Source: Xestospongia muta (lineage: Eukaryota > Porifera > Demospongiae > Haplosclerida > Petrosiidae). Taken from it: a stretch of 64,000 nt of DNA. Location: positions 4,639,936-4,703,935 of the forward strand of contig OY848919.1 in NCBI GenBank assembly GCA_963693285.1. Reading direction: 5' to 3'. The translations under genes were made by a program, and so were the position numbers. Below are positions 10,479 to 21,800 of the stretch, one piece after another (position 1 is the stretch's first letter; each line of letters begins with the position of its first letter). The notes beneath the pieces were generated by a model. The model did no database searches. It worked only from the letters and a program-made list of their open reading frames with translations, and was not told where the DNA came from.

Positions 10479-10670
10479 TAGTGTGATTCATAACAAACAA
10501 TGAAAATGAAAGGAAGTAAGTTTTAACATTATTACATGTTAGTGTTATCCATGTATGCACATGATCAGTTAGCATTGTACTGTGTTCAATTGCAACAGCA
10601 GTTTACATAACATAGCTTATATTGTAATATAACGACATACAGATGATTCAAATAATTATTTTAACAAATA

Positions 10671-10811
10671 TATATGACCTGTTTGCAATAAGGGACCACT
10701 TCTTTCAAAACATTTGATTTATGAAAAAGGCCATTGTTGAAACATTTCACAAATCAGGTCACAAATGTTTTAACATAAATGGTTCTTTATTATAAATTAG
10801 GTCACATATGA
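10671..10811. repeat. MITE-like imperfect palindrome
   Basis: The left end (TATATGACCTGTTTGCAATA) pairs with the reverse complement of the right end near 10785-10811 (ATTAGGTCACATATGA). The arms stay alignable for about 50 bases, including AAAACATTTG. An internal CACAAATCAGGTCACAAA motif is shared with 8250. Related sequence occurs at 14495-14580. No coding capacity. The structure fits a small non-autonomous inverted-repeat element. Confidence 0.5.
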
Positions 10812-11154
10812 TTGTGAGAGGTCGAAGTTAGAACCTATTAGAATATTATGCGTTATTTTTATTAATAATTATATGTGATTTTAAAATGTATTTTTAGTTA
10901 CTGTAATTATTCCTTTTTTGATCATTTACAGTTTTGTTCTTTAAGTCTTGAAGTAAGTCACATATTTCCTTCATCATTCTTTTCTTTGTGGTAGCTGTAT
11001 ACATATTCATTTTGAGTTATTATTTCTGTTAGGCCTTATTTACTTAATTTCCGGTGAAACCTTATATGTATGTATGTATATATATATATATATATAGTGC
11101 TGTAAAACCTTTTTAGTTTTAGTTCGTTGTAGTTCGTTATAGTTCATTATAGTA
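10812..11154. other. Intergenic low-complexity sequence
   Basis: T-rich spacer with a TATG/TA tract near 11066-11095 and short tandem copies of TAGTTCGTTR-like units at about 11117-11160. No gene recognised. Confidence 0.45.
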
Positions 11155-11547
11155 TTGTTAGTTCAATTAGTTCTGTTATCAAAAAAAGTTCTCTCAAGGG
11201 TTGTTTCATCGCGTGCTCGGCTACAACATATAAATAAAGTTGATGCAGAACAACTGAAGAATACAACTAATTTTGGTGAAGTTTCCAATAACATAACACA
11301 AATATTTCCAATGGATGTTGGTCATTTGATAGATACCGGGGATACTTACAGGTCTAACTATTCCTGTTTACTTGAAATTTTGTTTTCTAAACAGATTCTG
11401 TGAAACTTTGTGGATGTTTAGAGTCTTCGACTTCTGATCACCAAATGTCATTTAAGACTGCATATCCTTCAGTGGTTATTACAATTAAAATGCATAATTT
11501 GCTTGATTCACTTGTAACAACTCAATCTAAAGCACAATCATTACAAG
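11155..11547 (+). other. Candidate plus-strand exons of an unknown gene
   Basis: An open stretch from about 11155 encodes NKVDAEQLKNTTNFGEV and FPMDVG. After a T-rich tract ending in ACAG there is a second open stretch, 11395-11547, encoding LESSTSDHQMSF and LVTTQSKAQSLQ. It ends at a good GTTTAT donor with phase 1 at both ends. A GGTCATTTG donor inside the first stretch would match the phase. A third open stretch near 11600-11705 (ETELTMSTYKVYRKR) may be the last exon. No family recognised. The stretch lies between two opposite-strand transporters. It may be a gene fragment. Confidence 0.3.
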
Positions 11548-11719
11548 GTTTATTATTTTAAGGTTTATATTTTAGATCATTGCTATGCATTCTCATTGTC
11601 AGATTTGAAACCAAAAACAACGTATTCATGAAACTGAGCTAACAATGTCAACATATAAAGTATACCGCAAAAGATTAATTGAAAATATTCTAATTTCATT
11701 AGAGTTCTTTCATTTTTAA

Positions 11720-12511
11720 AGATCTTGATCAAAAATTTAGTTCACAACTCATACATATAATTAATTAGATTACATGAGAGAAATTGGGGTACATCAAACA
11801 CTATGTAAAATACAATAAATATATCCACATGAACTCATATTATGTTACAAAGAAACTAGACTTGACCTACATAGCTTATACTCTATGCATTATCTATGAC
11901 AGAGAATACACATACAACATTGTTATTATCCATGCAGAGATGGAGGACTTGGACTCCATATATATATATAAAGTAAATTGTGGGGAGGAGTTGATGAGAT
12001 TTGCTGCAGTATCAAGTATATACATATCCACTATAAGATACTGCATGCAGTGTATACGCACGCCACAGCTGTCATAACTTTAAGTATTTTTATAAGCTAT
12101 CATAACTATAGTGTGTGCCCTATTGTAGGTATAATGTTGTATGCAGGTCTTGCCTTACAAAAATGAAGTGAATACAGCAGCTATATCTGTTTTTACAGTA
12201 GCTTTGATAAGACTATACACCTGTGTAAGCTAAAATGGTATCACTTACATAGAAGCTATGATAATATTGTACTAGTGAACAATTTTATCAAAAGAAACCG
12301 AGTACAAATTTCCTGTAAGAATCGCAAGTAAATCATGTTGCTAACTACAGTGGATAAAATAATGATTTAATTACAAAATTCTTTCCTAAGAATTGCTTGT
12401 AAAAAATAATTGAAAACCTACACACGAAAGAAAGATATTAAATGGATATTGTACTAATTACTTAACACTTAATAAGTTAGTTAACATATACATGGCATAA
12501 TATTTTAATGG
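11720..12511. other. Intergenic / transporter 3' flank
   Basis: AT-rich spacer downstream of the minus-strand stop of the next transporter. Short open frames at 11784-12166 look like chance frames. Nothing else recognised. Confidence 0.45.
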
Positions 12512-14206
12512 TTAGTTTACAGCCATGGACTCAATGCTATAATATAGTTCATCTTTATGTCTATGTAGCTGTTCCTCTTCTTCAAGTTGCCTCTCAATAT
12601 ATTGTGTTATGATAACTCTGTCATTAACATCAGATAGTTCATTACGTTGTCTATACTTGTATTTATATGCAGCAATAGTGTAAATAATGACTGAGATCAA
12701 TGCAAGGAATGTGATGGCAGCATAATATTTGTATAGATGGTGGTTGACAATGTAAGATGATATTAGTATATTTGAAAAAACAAAAAAATAGTTCTGCATC
12801 AACCATAGTCCTATTATTAATCCTTGCATTGTCCGAGGTGCTTGAGCTAAGAAAAACTCTAAAATTGCAGTGAAGAGAAGCATTATACTTAAACCTTCAA
12901 TGAACTGTGATACAATCAAGAGATGATGTGTTGTAGTAGATAGTTCTGTTTGATTATTTGATTGCATAAAATCAGTTGAAACGTTAATAGTCAGTACAAC
13001 TAATTGTACCAACACAAGTACTAGTCCAATCCATATACGTTTCAACATACTAGGAATATACCGAGAGAAATAGGGAACAATCACTAACTGATGTATAGGA
13101 ATAACTATAACCACTACACCATATGGTATGATTGCTGGATTATTGAGAAATCTATTTTCAATGAGGGATTTGCTATTAAACATATAAAAAGGTAGCTGTA
13201 TATTAGATTCCTGAAATGGAAAAGCAAAGGTCCCAATAAGGATTAAAAGTATGTACCAAAATGTTTTAACATCCTCCACTTGCCCAGTTGTAAATGGTCC
13301 TCCATACCTTTCTTTACCAAGGTCTAGTCTGGAGGGAGGAGGCTCTCCATAAGTAAAGGCACTACGTCTCACTGGTTGCTTGTGTTTCCAGACGTACTTC
13401 ATCACTCTCCAGATTAGTTTGATAGGATTGTTGTGTTGAGCTGGTTCAATAACGAGGTAATGTTTAAAACAATAAAGAAAAAAGATACCAACTAAAGCAG
13501 AAACTAAACCTGTAACTAATACCAGTGTGTTTGTAACTTTCTGTTTTAATATACTAGATGAAATATAAACAGGAACAACTGAATTGGGTAATGCATAAAC
13601 CCAACATAACCAGTGAATAAAGCTACTCAACTCCTCAGAGGGTGCAAATTGAAGTTGATCAGCACCAAACTGAATTATGTTAGCTTGAAATAGGCAAAGA
13701 CTAGGAAAAGAAAGTATACTTGCTACAACCAATGTTACAATTAATAGCGTGAATTGAATGCCAAAACTAAAACTTTTGTCCTTTAAAAAAAATTTTTCTA
13801 TTGCTAAGACACCATAACTCACAAGGACAACAATAAAACTAACACAAAAAACTACAAATCCAATTGAGATTACTTTATATCTCATCCATTTCTCACCAAG
13901 TAATCCAAGAAGTGGATATGAGAGACATACAACAGCAAAGATACCAAACACAGGGGCAATCCGCTGAAAGGATAAACGTTGTGTATCATTAAGCAGTATG
14001 AGTAATATTGGAATTCTCACTACAATCGCTGTTAAGATATTATTAAGAAAGCACAATATTAGAGTCAAAACAGCACCTTTAGAATGGACACAGGATGGTC
14101 TATACTTTTTACAACAACTTGACCGTCTTTGTTTATTACAACTGCGATTGGAAATCAGCGAAGTGTGTTCATCAGCCATTATGAGGGGTGTTCCGACTTG
14201 ATTCAC
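12512..14206 (-). CDS. SLC15/POT-like transporter, intact
   Basis: Single-exon frame of 564 residues, the best reference member of the local family. It has a Cys/Arg-rich N-terminus (to about 45), several helices, loop GLLGEKWMRYKVISIG (101-116), and ANIIQFGADQLQ (175-186), which resembles the POT signature region. A long cytosolic loop (about 245-312) carries RRSAFTYGEPPPSRLDLGKE and YGGPF followed by VEDVKTFW, as in SLC15-type carriers. It ends with further helices including IPSMLKRIWIGL and AQAPRTMQGLIIGLW, then a charged tail with YRQRNELSDVNDRVIITQY. Length matches the usual 530-600 residues. Helix 1 has no ExxER motif. An in-frame ATG at 14177-14179 (MADEHTSL) resembles the start of the 6.8-kb paralogue and may be the true start. 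Predicted role: membrane transport of a peptide- or amino-acid-like solute, inferred from family only. Confidence 0.88.
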   Translation of the reverse strand: MNQVGTPLIMADEHTSLISNRSCNKQRRSSCCKKYRPSCVHSKGAVLTLILCFLNNILTAIVVRIPILLILLNDTQRLSFQRIAPVFGIFAVVCLSYPLLGLLGEKWMRYKVISIGFVVFCVSFIVVLVSYGVLAIEKFFLKDKSFSFGIQFTLLIVTLVVASILSFPSLCLFQANIIQFGADQLQFAPSEELSSFIHWLCWVYALPNSVVPVYISSSILKQKVTNTLVLVTGLVSALVGIFFLYCFKHYLVIEPAQHNNPIKLIWRVMKYVWKHKQPVRRSAFTYGEPPPSRLDLGKERYGGPFTTGQVEDVKTFWYILLILIGTFAFPFQESNIQLPFYMFNSKSLIENRFLNNPAIIPYGVVVIVIPIHQLVIVPYFSRYIPSMLKRIWIGLVLVLVQLVVLTINVSTDFMQSNNQTELSTTTHHLLIVSQFIEGLSIMLLFTAILEFFLAQAPRTMQGLIIGLWLMQNYFFVFSNILISSYIVNHHLYKYYAAITFLALISVIIYTIAAYKYKYRQRNELSDVNDRVIITQYIERQLEEEEQLHRHKDELYYSIESMAVN

Positions 14207-14713
14207 TAGTCTTGAGACTTGATCAACCAGGATGTCATACGTTCATCACGTGATCATCCACCGAGCCCTTGTCATAAAACTGACGTCATCAGAGACTGCA
14301 ACATTGGGAAATGCTCGAATCATATTACAAAATCTAATTGCTTTCGTAATTAAGGTGTGTCCTTTGTAGGGAACTAAGTGAAGGGAAAATATTAAAACAC
14401 TTCAAAAAATACCTTTGTACACATACAGTTACCATGAGTAGTTGTTAATATACAATAGCAGTATATATATAAAATACATTTTTTAACATCTTCTAACAGT
14501 GGTCACTGTTCACAATTCAAGTCACAAATGCTTTGACAGAAGTACATATCTGTTATTGCAAATTAGGTCACAAATTTAGAAAGATATAAATTTGTAAAGT
14601 TTGAGATAAAAAGAGAAAATACAATATATAAATACTTGAGGTTATTAATAGGCTGGGAAAAATATACATGCAACCTAGAGTGCAGATGAACACCATCATG
14701 TACTTAATTTGTG

Positions 14714-14786
<73 letters not shown>

Positions 14787-15533
14787 TTATGTATGTATGC
14801 ATGCATACATATATGTATGTATGAATGTAGCAATCCGAAAGTAATTGCAAACACCATACTCTTTCATTCTTAACATACTATTAAAGTGATTCCTAGTTTA
14901 CTATTAGATCAATTGTTTAGTTTAGTCAATTTGATAATATGCTAGAAATGACAGACATATGTTTACTTTACATGCAATCTGAAAAATTGTGAAGTATTAT
15001 TTTAAGATTGTATTTATAGCTAACAGTCCTTTGTAGATCTTGGAAGAGAAAAATTTAAAGTATTTCATATTATACCATCCCATTGTACTGATACACATTT
15101 GTAGCTACTTACGTAGGGATTTTTGTACAGACTTGTGTATTCATCCTTCCTTCCTTTTTGGCATTGCCATTCCTAAATTGTTTTTAATTTTTTTAATTTT
15201 TTTTCATTATTTGTTTTCATTATTTTTAAGACAATGAATATTAAATATTAAGTGGACATCTAGATATATATGTTTCATGTACTATGATCTAGAAATTATT
15301 TATGATATCACTCTCTATTCATCTCAAAGCATATATCATTGATTAGTATTTCTACCATCACCTATACTTATGATAATTACTATAAGCAATGGTACAAATA
15401 CTTTCATTATAAATTAATTAACACAAAATAACTCATTAATTAAATAATCAACAAATATGTACAATACTATATAGCATTTTTAACTAAGCTAAGTAAAACA
15501 GCCATAAGTCTGACATACAATTTACCATTCATT
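14207..15533. other. Intergenic between transporter and receptor gene
   Basis: Contains MITE-like sequence at about 14495-14580 (two variant CACAA..AGGTCACAAA motifs), a GT microsatellite and AT-rich sequence. Its right part is downstream of the receptor stop codon and should include that gene's 3' UTR. No separate gene recognised. Confidence 0.5.
14711..14784. repeat. GT dinucleotide microsatellite
   Basis: About 37 GT units with one TT interruption, followed by an ATGTATGT/ATGCATAC tract to about 14825. Confidence 0.95.
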
Positions 15534-15836
15534 CTACATATCAAACTCAGTAACCATGACAGAAGGTAGTGTAGAATTACTGAAAAATCTTTGCTCTTGA
15601 TCAAAGTCAGTTGGAGAAAAGGCAAAATCACTAGATAATCTGTTCTTACAAGGTCTTTCAAGCTCATCCCCAAGGTATATTCTGTTCATTGGTAAAAATG
15701 GTCTTCTTTCACTGGTATTCCATCCTGTGCACTGTGTAGATGAATGATAATCAGCCAAAGTTTCAAAGTTAGAAATGTGTTGTCTATGATATCTGTCTGT
15801 TCTGCCTATTTTTATTGCTTTCTGCTGTCTTGATTT
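15534..15836 (-). CDS. Receptor last exon: cytoplasmic tail
   Basis: 101 codons including the TAG stop at 15534-15536. It starts in phase 0 with basic [19 protein letters not shown] just after helix 7. A Ser/Thr-rich tail follows ([36 protein letters not shown]) ending VMVTEFDM. The tail has candidate phosphorylation sites. The last residues are not a clear PDZ ligand (class I would need S/T-x-hydrophobic). Confidence 0.85.
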   Translation of the reverse strand, partial: KSRQQKAIKIGRTDRYHRQHISNFETLADYHSSTQCTGWNTSERRPFLPMNRIYLGDELERPCKNRLSSDFAFSPTDFDQEQRFFSNSTLPSVMVTEFDM

Positions 15837-18800
15837 CTACATCAATGTACAATCTACAATAATAAGCTATTATCATAGTTTATACCTTTGATAGTTTTGG
15901 ACAACACATTTGAAACAAGGCATTTTTAATCTATAAAAGTAATTCAATATGTAAATCACAAGATATATGTTGCATACCTTCTCATTTCTTATCACATTGA
16001 ATACGAAAATGAAACATCCCTAAATTAAATATTTATAAGACTTCCAAATCATTCATTATATTACTTGTAAAGTTGAAAAGATAGTGAACAGCCAAGCGAA
16101 CACTGTAGCATGACGATTGATTACAAACAGACCGAGTGGCCAGGTTATTCCCAATAAAGGAATCAATATTAGTGACCCAAAGATAGTTTTCCTACCGAAG
16201 AAAGTAAAAATAATATTATTGACTCAATAATGTTTCAACACCTGATAATATCTCCTTTTTTCTTGTCTTCAATTCGACTGTATTTTTGTCGTTTTTTATA
16301 ATAACGTACCATTGCTTGAATAGCTAACATCAGCAGTACAATATTGATCTATGCACAGTTTGTAGTAATACACCTTAATGTAACTCATTGTAATATCCAT
16401 CCATCTTCTAACTGTTACATAGTCCAGTTTTTCATCTGTTTGTTTCACTCCTGGTACATGTCTATTTATTTTTATTTATTTACTTACCAATATAATCAAT
16501 AATGCTGGTCCTAAGAAAGCCCATATAGCAGCCCGCTCACTAAAATCAATCCAACAACTACATGGTAGACAATATTATATAATAATAATTAATACTTTAT
16601 ACTAACTTACTATTTTCCAAGCACACCATAACTTTCATATAGTATACTCACTGATACACCCACAGGAATAATTGGTAGGCCTATACACAATAAATAATAC
16701 AATTACTATCATATCAAAATGTTTATTACCCCATCCAATGAGCAGGTAAAGATACCATCTTTTAGAAAGTGAAGAGAATACTATAACTAGTTGTAAAAAC
16801 AACATGATGCCTTCACATAACATCCAACAGAAAGCAGCTAAAAAGAAGTAATGGAGAAGAGCTGCTATGAATCCACAACCAATCTGAAAAGTAACACATG
16901 AACATGAATAAAGGACATATTTTTATGTACCTTTGAACTAGTTAGATCAATAACTTTATCATCAATACCAAATATAAAAATGACATAACCACCAAGCAGA
17001 GCTATGCTCAAATTAAAATGTAGTAAGTACTGAACATTTTGAATGAGTTCTTTTCTATCAAATGTAGATAAATACAATAAACCATACAAATTGATAAGCT
17101 GTCATTTACTTGAGAGTTAATAAAACTATGATAGTTAAGATACAACCAACACTAGAAACAGTGAGACCAACATATGTCACTACCTCTAGAGCAATGTACT
17201 CATCTTTAGGAATCTATAAAGTGAATTAAAGGTACAGAAATACCATATACTTGCTCATATGATATAAAGCTATGTCTACCTCCACTCCATGTAAATCCAC
17301 TAATACAACAAAGGGAGTGATGTGACTGCTGTTACATACTAGGTTATATTGAATCCCTTCCTTTGTTGTTTCATATTTGACAGACACTACCTCAATACCA
17401 TCTGTAGACCAGGTACCATTACCACTGGCCCTATTAAAATATAGTACATTTTTAATGGCAAAAATAGCTAGAGGGAAAACTTGCATTGGGAAGTCCAAAA
17501 ATGCACATCGTGGATTTGATGCATTTTGAAGCTAAATGATAATCAAAAACACATTTTGACTAAACACTACTACAAATATATTCAAGTAGCTAGCTATATA
17601 GCTAGCAAAATTATGTGTTACATACCGGTATAGTGGTGAAATTTAAAACTACAGGAATTTGGCTAGAAGTGTTACTAGAGATAACTTGAGTTGTAACGAT
17701 TTGTGTTGCTGGAACATTCTCAGTAAAACTATATAAAATGAACAAAGCCAATTAGAAAAGAGTAATAATTCTGACTTTCTTAAACTTGCTGGGAGAACTT
17801 CAGCAATGTTGTTAATTAATGCATTTATTACAGCAACTTTGGTGTCTTATAAATGAAATTGATAAAAATACAAGTGTTAGGAATATTATATCAAACCTCC
17901 TGCTTGCCGATCTTCAAGATGTTGATATGGTATTCTTACTTGAGAGAAACTATCATTAACAGTGTAAATAGGTAACTCGGCAGTAATAGGAAAAACGACA
18001 TCACTAAGACGATGCTTGTCCTGAATATCTACCTGAAATACTATGGAATCATGTAAACATGATATTAGATACTAAATATTGACAAAAATCACCTATATTT
18101 TCTTTTTCAGCTGCAAACGTATCATTGGTAATGTTATCATAGAAAACTAAGAATTTTCCTGCATATTTGCCATAATCCTCAATGTTGCTCATTAGCTTCT
18201 CCCCTCCAAAATCATCCTGTATATCAAAAAATATGCACAAAAAAGTGTAAAATAATTAGTTGAATGTTACAAACGTTAAGTTGTGACAATTCATCAGTAT
18301 GCTGGTCATCTAAGAGGTTATTAAAAACATCAAGAATTTCCTGGAACAATTAAGAAGTCATGTTTAATTAACACTGGCTTCATACTTAAACAACATTAAT
18401 TCTTACAGTTTCAAGGAAGGGATTAGTAACGCTGGTATCACCAATGTTAGTTGTAAGAATGACAATTGATGTATCAACAATATTATTAATAGTGATGACA
18501 TCTGATGTTGTTAACACTGTTAGTGTGACATTTACAATATTTTCTGTAATGTTATGGACAACATCATTCTGTTCTTGTGTTGTAAAGTTAGTGTTGTTAG
18601 AAATTAATTTTTTCAACTAAAGAAAGGAGATATCATTTCTAATGAAGTGGTATTGAAGACAATATATTCATTTTTAAACAGTTTTTTGCACGCTGTGTTC
18701 AACATTACTTTATCAAAATCTTCCATCAATTGGACTAAAGGACAAGCACTTTGATTGATCTCAGACCATAGGCCATTACTAGTACATTGTCTACTGATAT

Positions 18801-21800
18801 TACCTATACATAAACATTATAAATATCTTTACTCAATGCTAAAAACATAACACAATTTACCTGATCTTCCAGATGGACAATATTTCGTAATAACATTTCC
18901 AACATATGTTATGTTCCACAAAAGATTATACACAGAATCTACCTCACTTGCACAAAGTACAATAACTATATCATTGTAAAGTTAGAAAGATATCATTATG
19001 TGTATGTGCTGACTTACCTGAAGGTGATGAAGAAGGAGAAATAGTACTGGCTCTGGTAACAAAAATAGAGCTAGCTGCAGTTGCTGCTTTGTAACAGATA
19101 TGAGATTTTAAAAAGACAACAATATATTGTGTTATTTAACACTATTTAAGAGTTTTAAAGCACATACTGCTCATCTAAATGTTTTTAAGCACAAAAAATT
19201 TAAATTAAAATACAATTTTAAATTAAAAAGATAGATGGCCACTGTGATTCCTATACAAAAATACAAACAGGGCACCAATTTTAAACTATCAATTCATTTT
19301 TGGTCTAAATTTTGAAGAAACATTCATTGTTTGTACATCTAGATTTATGTAGATTTGATCCAAATGTCATATGAACTATCATGCATTTTTGCATACTTAA
19401 TTTATAAAAAAAGAAATGGAAAGTAATGCAGATCTGTATATTTGCATGTACCTCAATTTACTTTTTGTTTATGCCTACAAAAGTAACTTCATTTTAGTAA
19501 CAAACCACTAACCTGTGCACAACTGTCCATTTCCTTCATATCCAGTGTTACATGTACAAGTAAAATCACCAGCAGTGTTGATACAGGCAGCATTAGTATC
19601 ACAGTTATGAGTATTAGTTAAACATTCATCTATGTCTAAAAATAATAGATAGTATAGTAATAAATAGACATTTTTTCTTTCAATGTAGAAAAAAACGATA
19701 TTGTGTATATCTGAAAAAATACAAACCTGTACATAACTGTCCATTTCGTTCATATCCTGTGTTACATGTACATGTAAAATTGCCAGGAGTGTTGATACAG
19801 GTAGCATTAGTATCACAGTTATGAGTATTAGTTAAACATTCATCTATGTCTATAGAATTGATTTAACAGTATATTAAAAATTAAAGTTATTTCTCTTCAT
19901 TTTGATATTAATGTTCATGTATATTTCTAATAAACTACAAACCTGTGCACAACTGTCCATTTCCTTCATATCCAGTGTTACACGTACATGTGAAATTGCC
20001 AGCAGTGTTGGTACAGGTAGCATCAGTATCACAGTTATGAGTATTAGTTAAACATTCATCTATGTCTAAAATAATCCATAGTATAGTAATAAATGGACAT
20101 TATTTCTTTTAATGTAGATAAAAAGATATTGTATGTATCTGAAAAATACAAACCTATACATAACTGTCCATTTCCTTCATATCCAATGTTACATGTACAT
20201 GTAAAATTGCCAGCAGTGTTGATACAGGTAGCAGTAGTATCACAGCTATGATTATTACTTAAACATTCATCTATGTCTAAAGAATTGAATTAATAATGTA
20301 TTAAAATTACAAATTTTTCACTTGATTTTTTTATTTATTTTCAATTATCTATCTAACAAACTACAAACCTGTACATAACTGTCCATTTCCTTCATATCCA
20401 GTGTTACATGTACATGTAAAATTGCCAGCAATGTTGATACAGGTAGCATTAGTATCACAGTAATGATTATTGGTTAAACATTCATCTATGTCTAAAGAAT
20501 GTATTTATATTGTATTAAAATTACAACTTTTCTCTTGATCTTTTTATTAATTTTCAATTATCTTACTAACAAACTATAAACCTGTGCATTCATTTATATC
20601 TAAAGAATTAATTTCATATTTTAATAAAAATTACCTATTATTTCTCTTAATTGTGTTATTACTGTTCATGCATATTCCTAATAAACTACAAACCTGTGCA
20701 CAACAGTCCATTTCCTGCATATCCTGTGTTACATGTACATGTAAAATTGCCAGCAGTGTTGATACAGGTAGCATTAGTATCACAGTTATCAGTATTAGTT
20801 AAACATTCATCTATGTCTAAAAATAATCAATAGTATAGTAATAAATGGACATTATATCTATTAATGTAGATAAAAAGATATTGTATGTATCTGAAAAAAT
20901 ACAAACCTCTACATAACTGTCCATTTCCTTCATATCCAGTATTACATGTACATGTGAAATTGCCAGCAGTGTTATTACAGGTGGCATTAGTATCACAATT
21001 ATGAGTATTAGTTAAACATTCATCTATGTCTAAAGAATTGAAGTAATATTACAATAAAAATTACACATTATTTCTATTCATTTTGTTATTAATGTTCATG
21101 AATATTTCTAATAAACTACAACCCTGTGCACAACTGTCCATTTCCTGCATATCCTGTGTTACATGTACATGTGAAATTGCCAGCAGTGTTGGTACAGGTA
21201 GCATTAGTATCACAGTTATGAGTATTAGTTAAGCATTTATCTATGTCTAAGGAATTCAATTAATATTATATTTAAAATCCAATTATTTCTCTTGATTTTG
21301 TCATTAATGTTCATGTATAATTCTAATAAACTACAAACCTGTGCACAACTGTCCATTTCCTTCATATCCTGTGTTACATGTACATGTGAAATTGCCAGCA
21401 GTGTTGGTACAGGTAGCATTAGTATCACAGTTATGAGTATTAGTTAAACATTCATTTATGTCTAAAATTAATCAATAGTATAGTAATAAATGGACATTAT
21501 ATCTATTAATGTAGATAAAAAGATATTGTATGTATCTGAAAAAATACAAACCTCTACATAACTGTCCATTTCCTTCGAATCCAGTGTCACATGTACATGT
21601 AAAATTGCCAGCAGTGTTGGTACAGGTAGCATTAGTATCACAATTATGAGTATTAGTTAAACATTCATCTATGTCTAAAGAATTGAAGTAATATTACAAT
21701 AAAAATCACACATTATTTCTATTCATTTTGTTATTAATGTTCATGTATGTTCCTAATAAAATACAAAGCTGTGCACAACTGTCCTTTTCCTGCATATCCA

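Noticed and set aside
16931..17098. An 11-bp intron between helix 1 and helix 2 exons
   Set aside because: Too short to splice. Using the ATTTGATAG acceptor gives a 55-bp intron and restores a continuous helix 1 to helix 2 loop.
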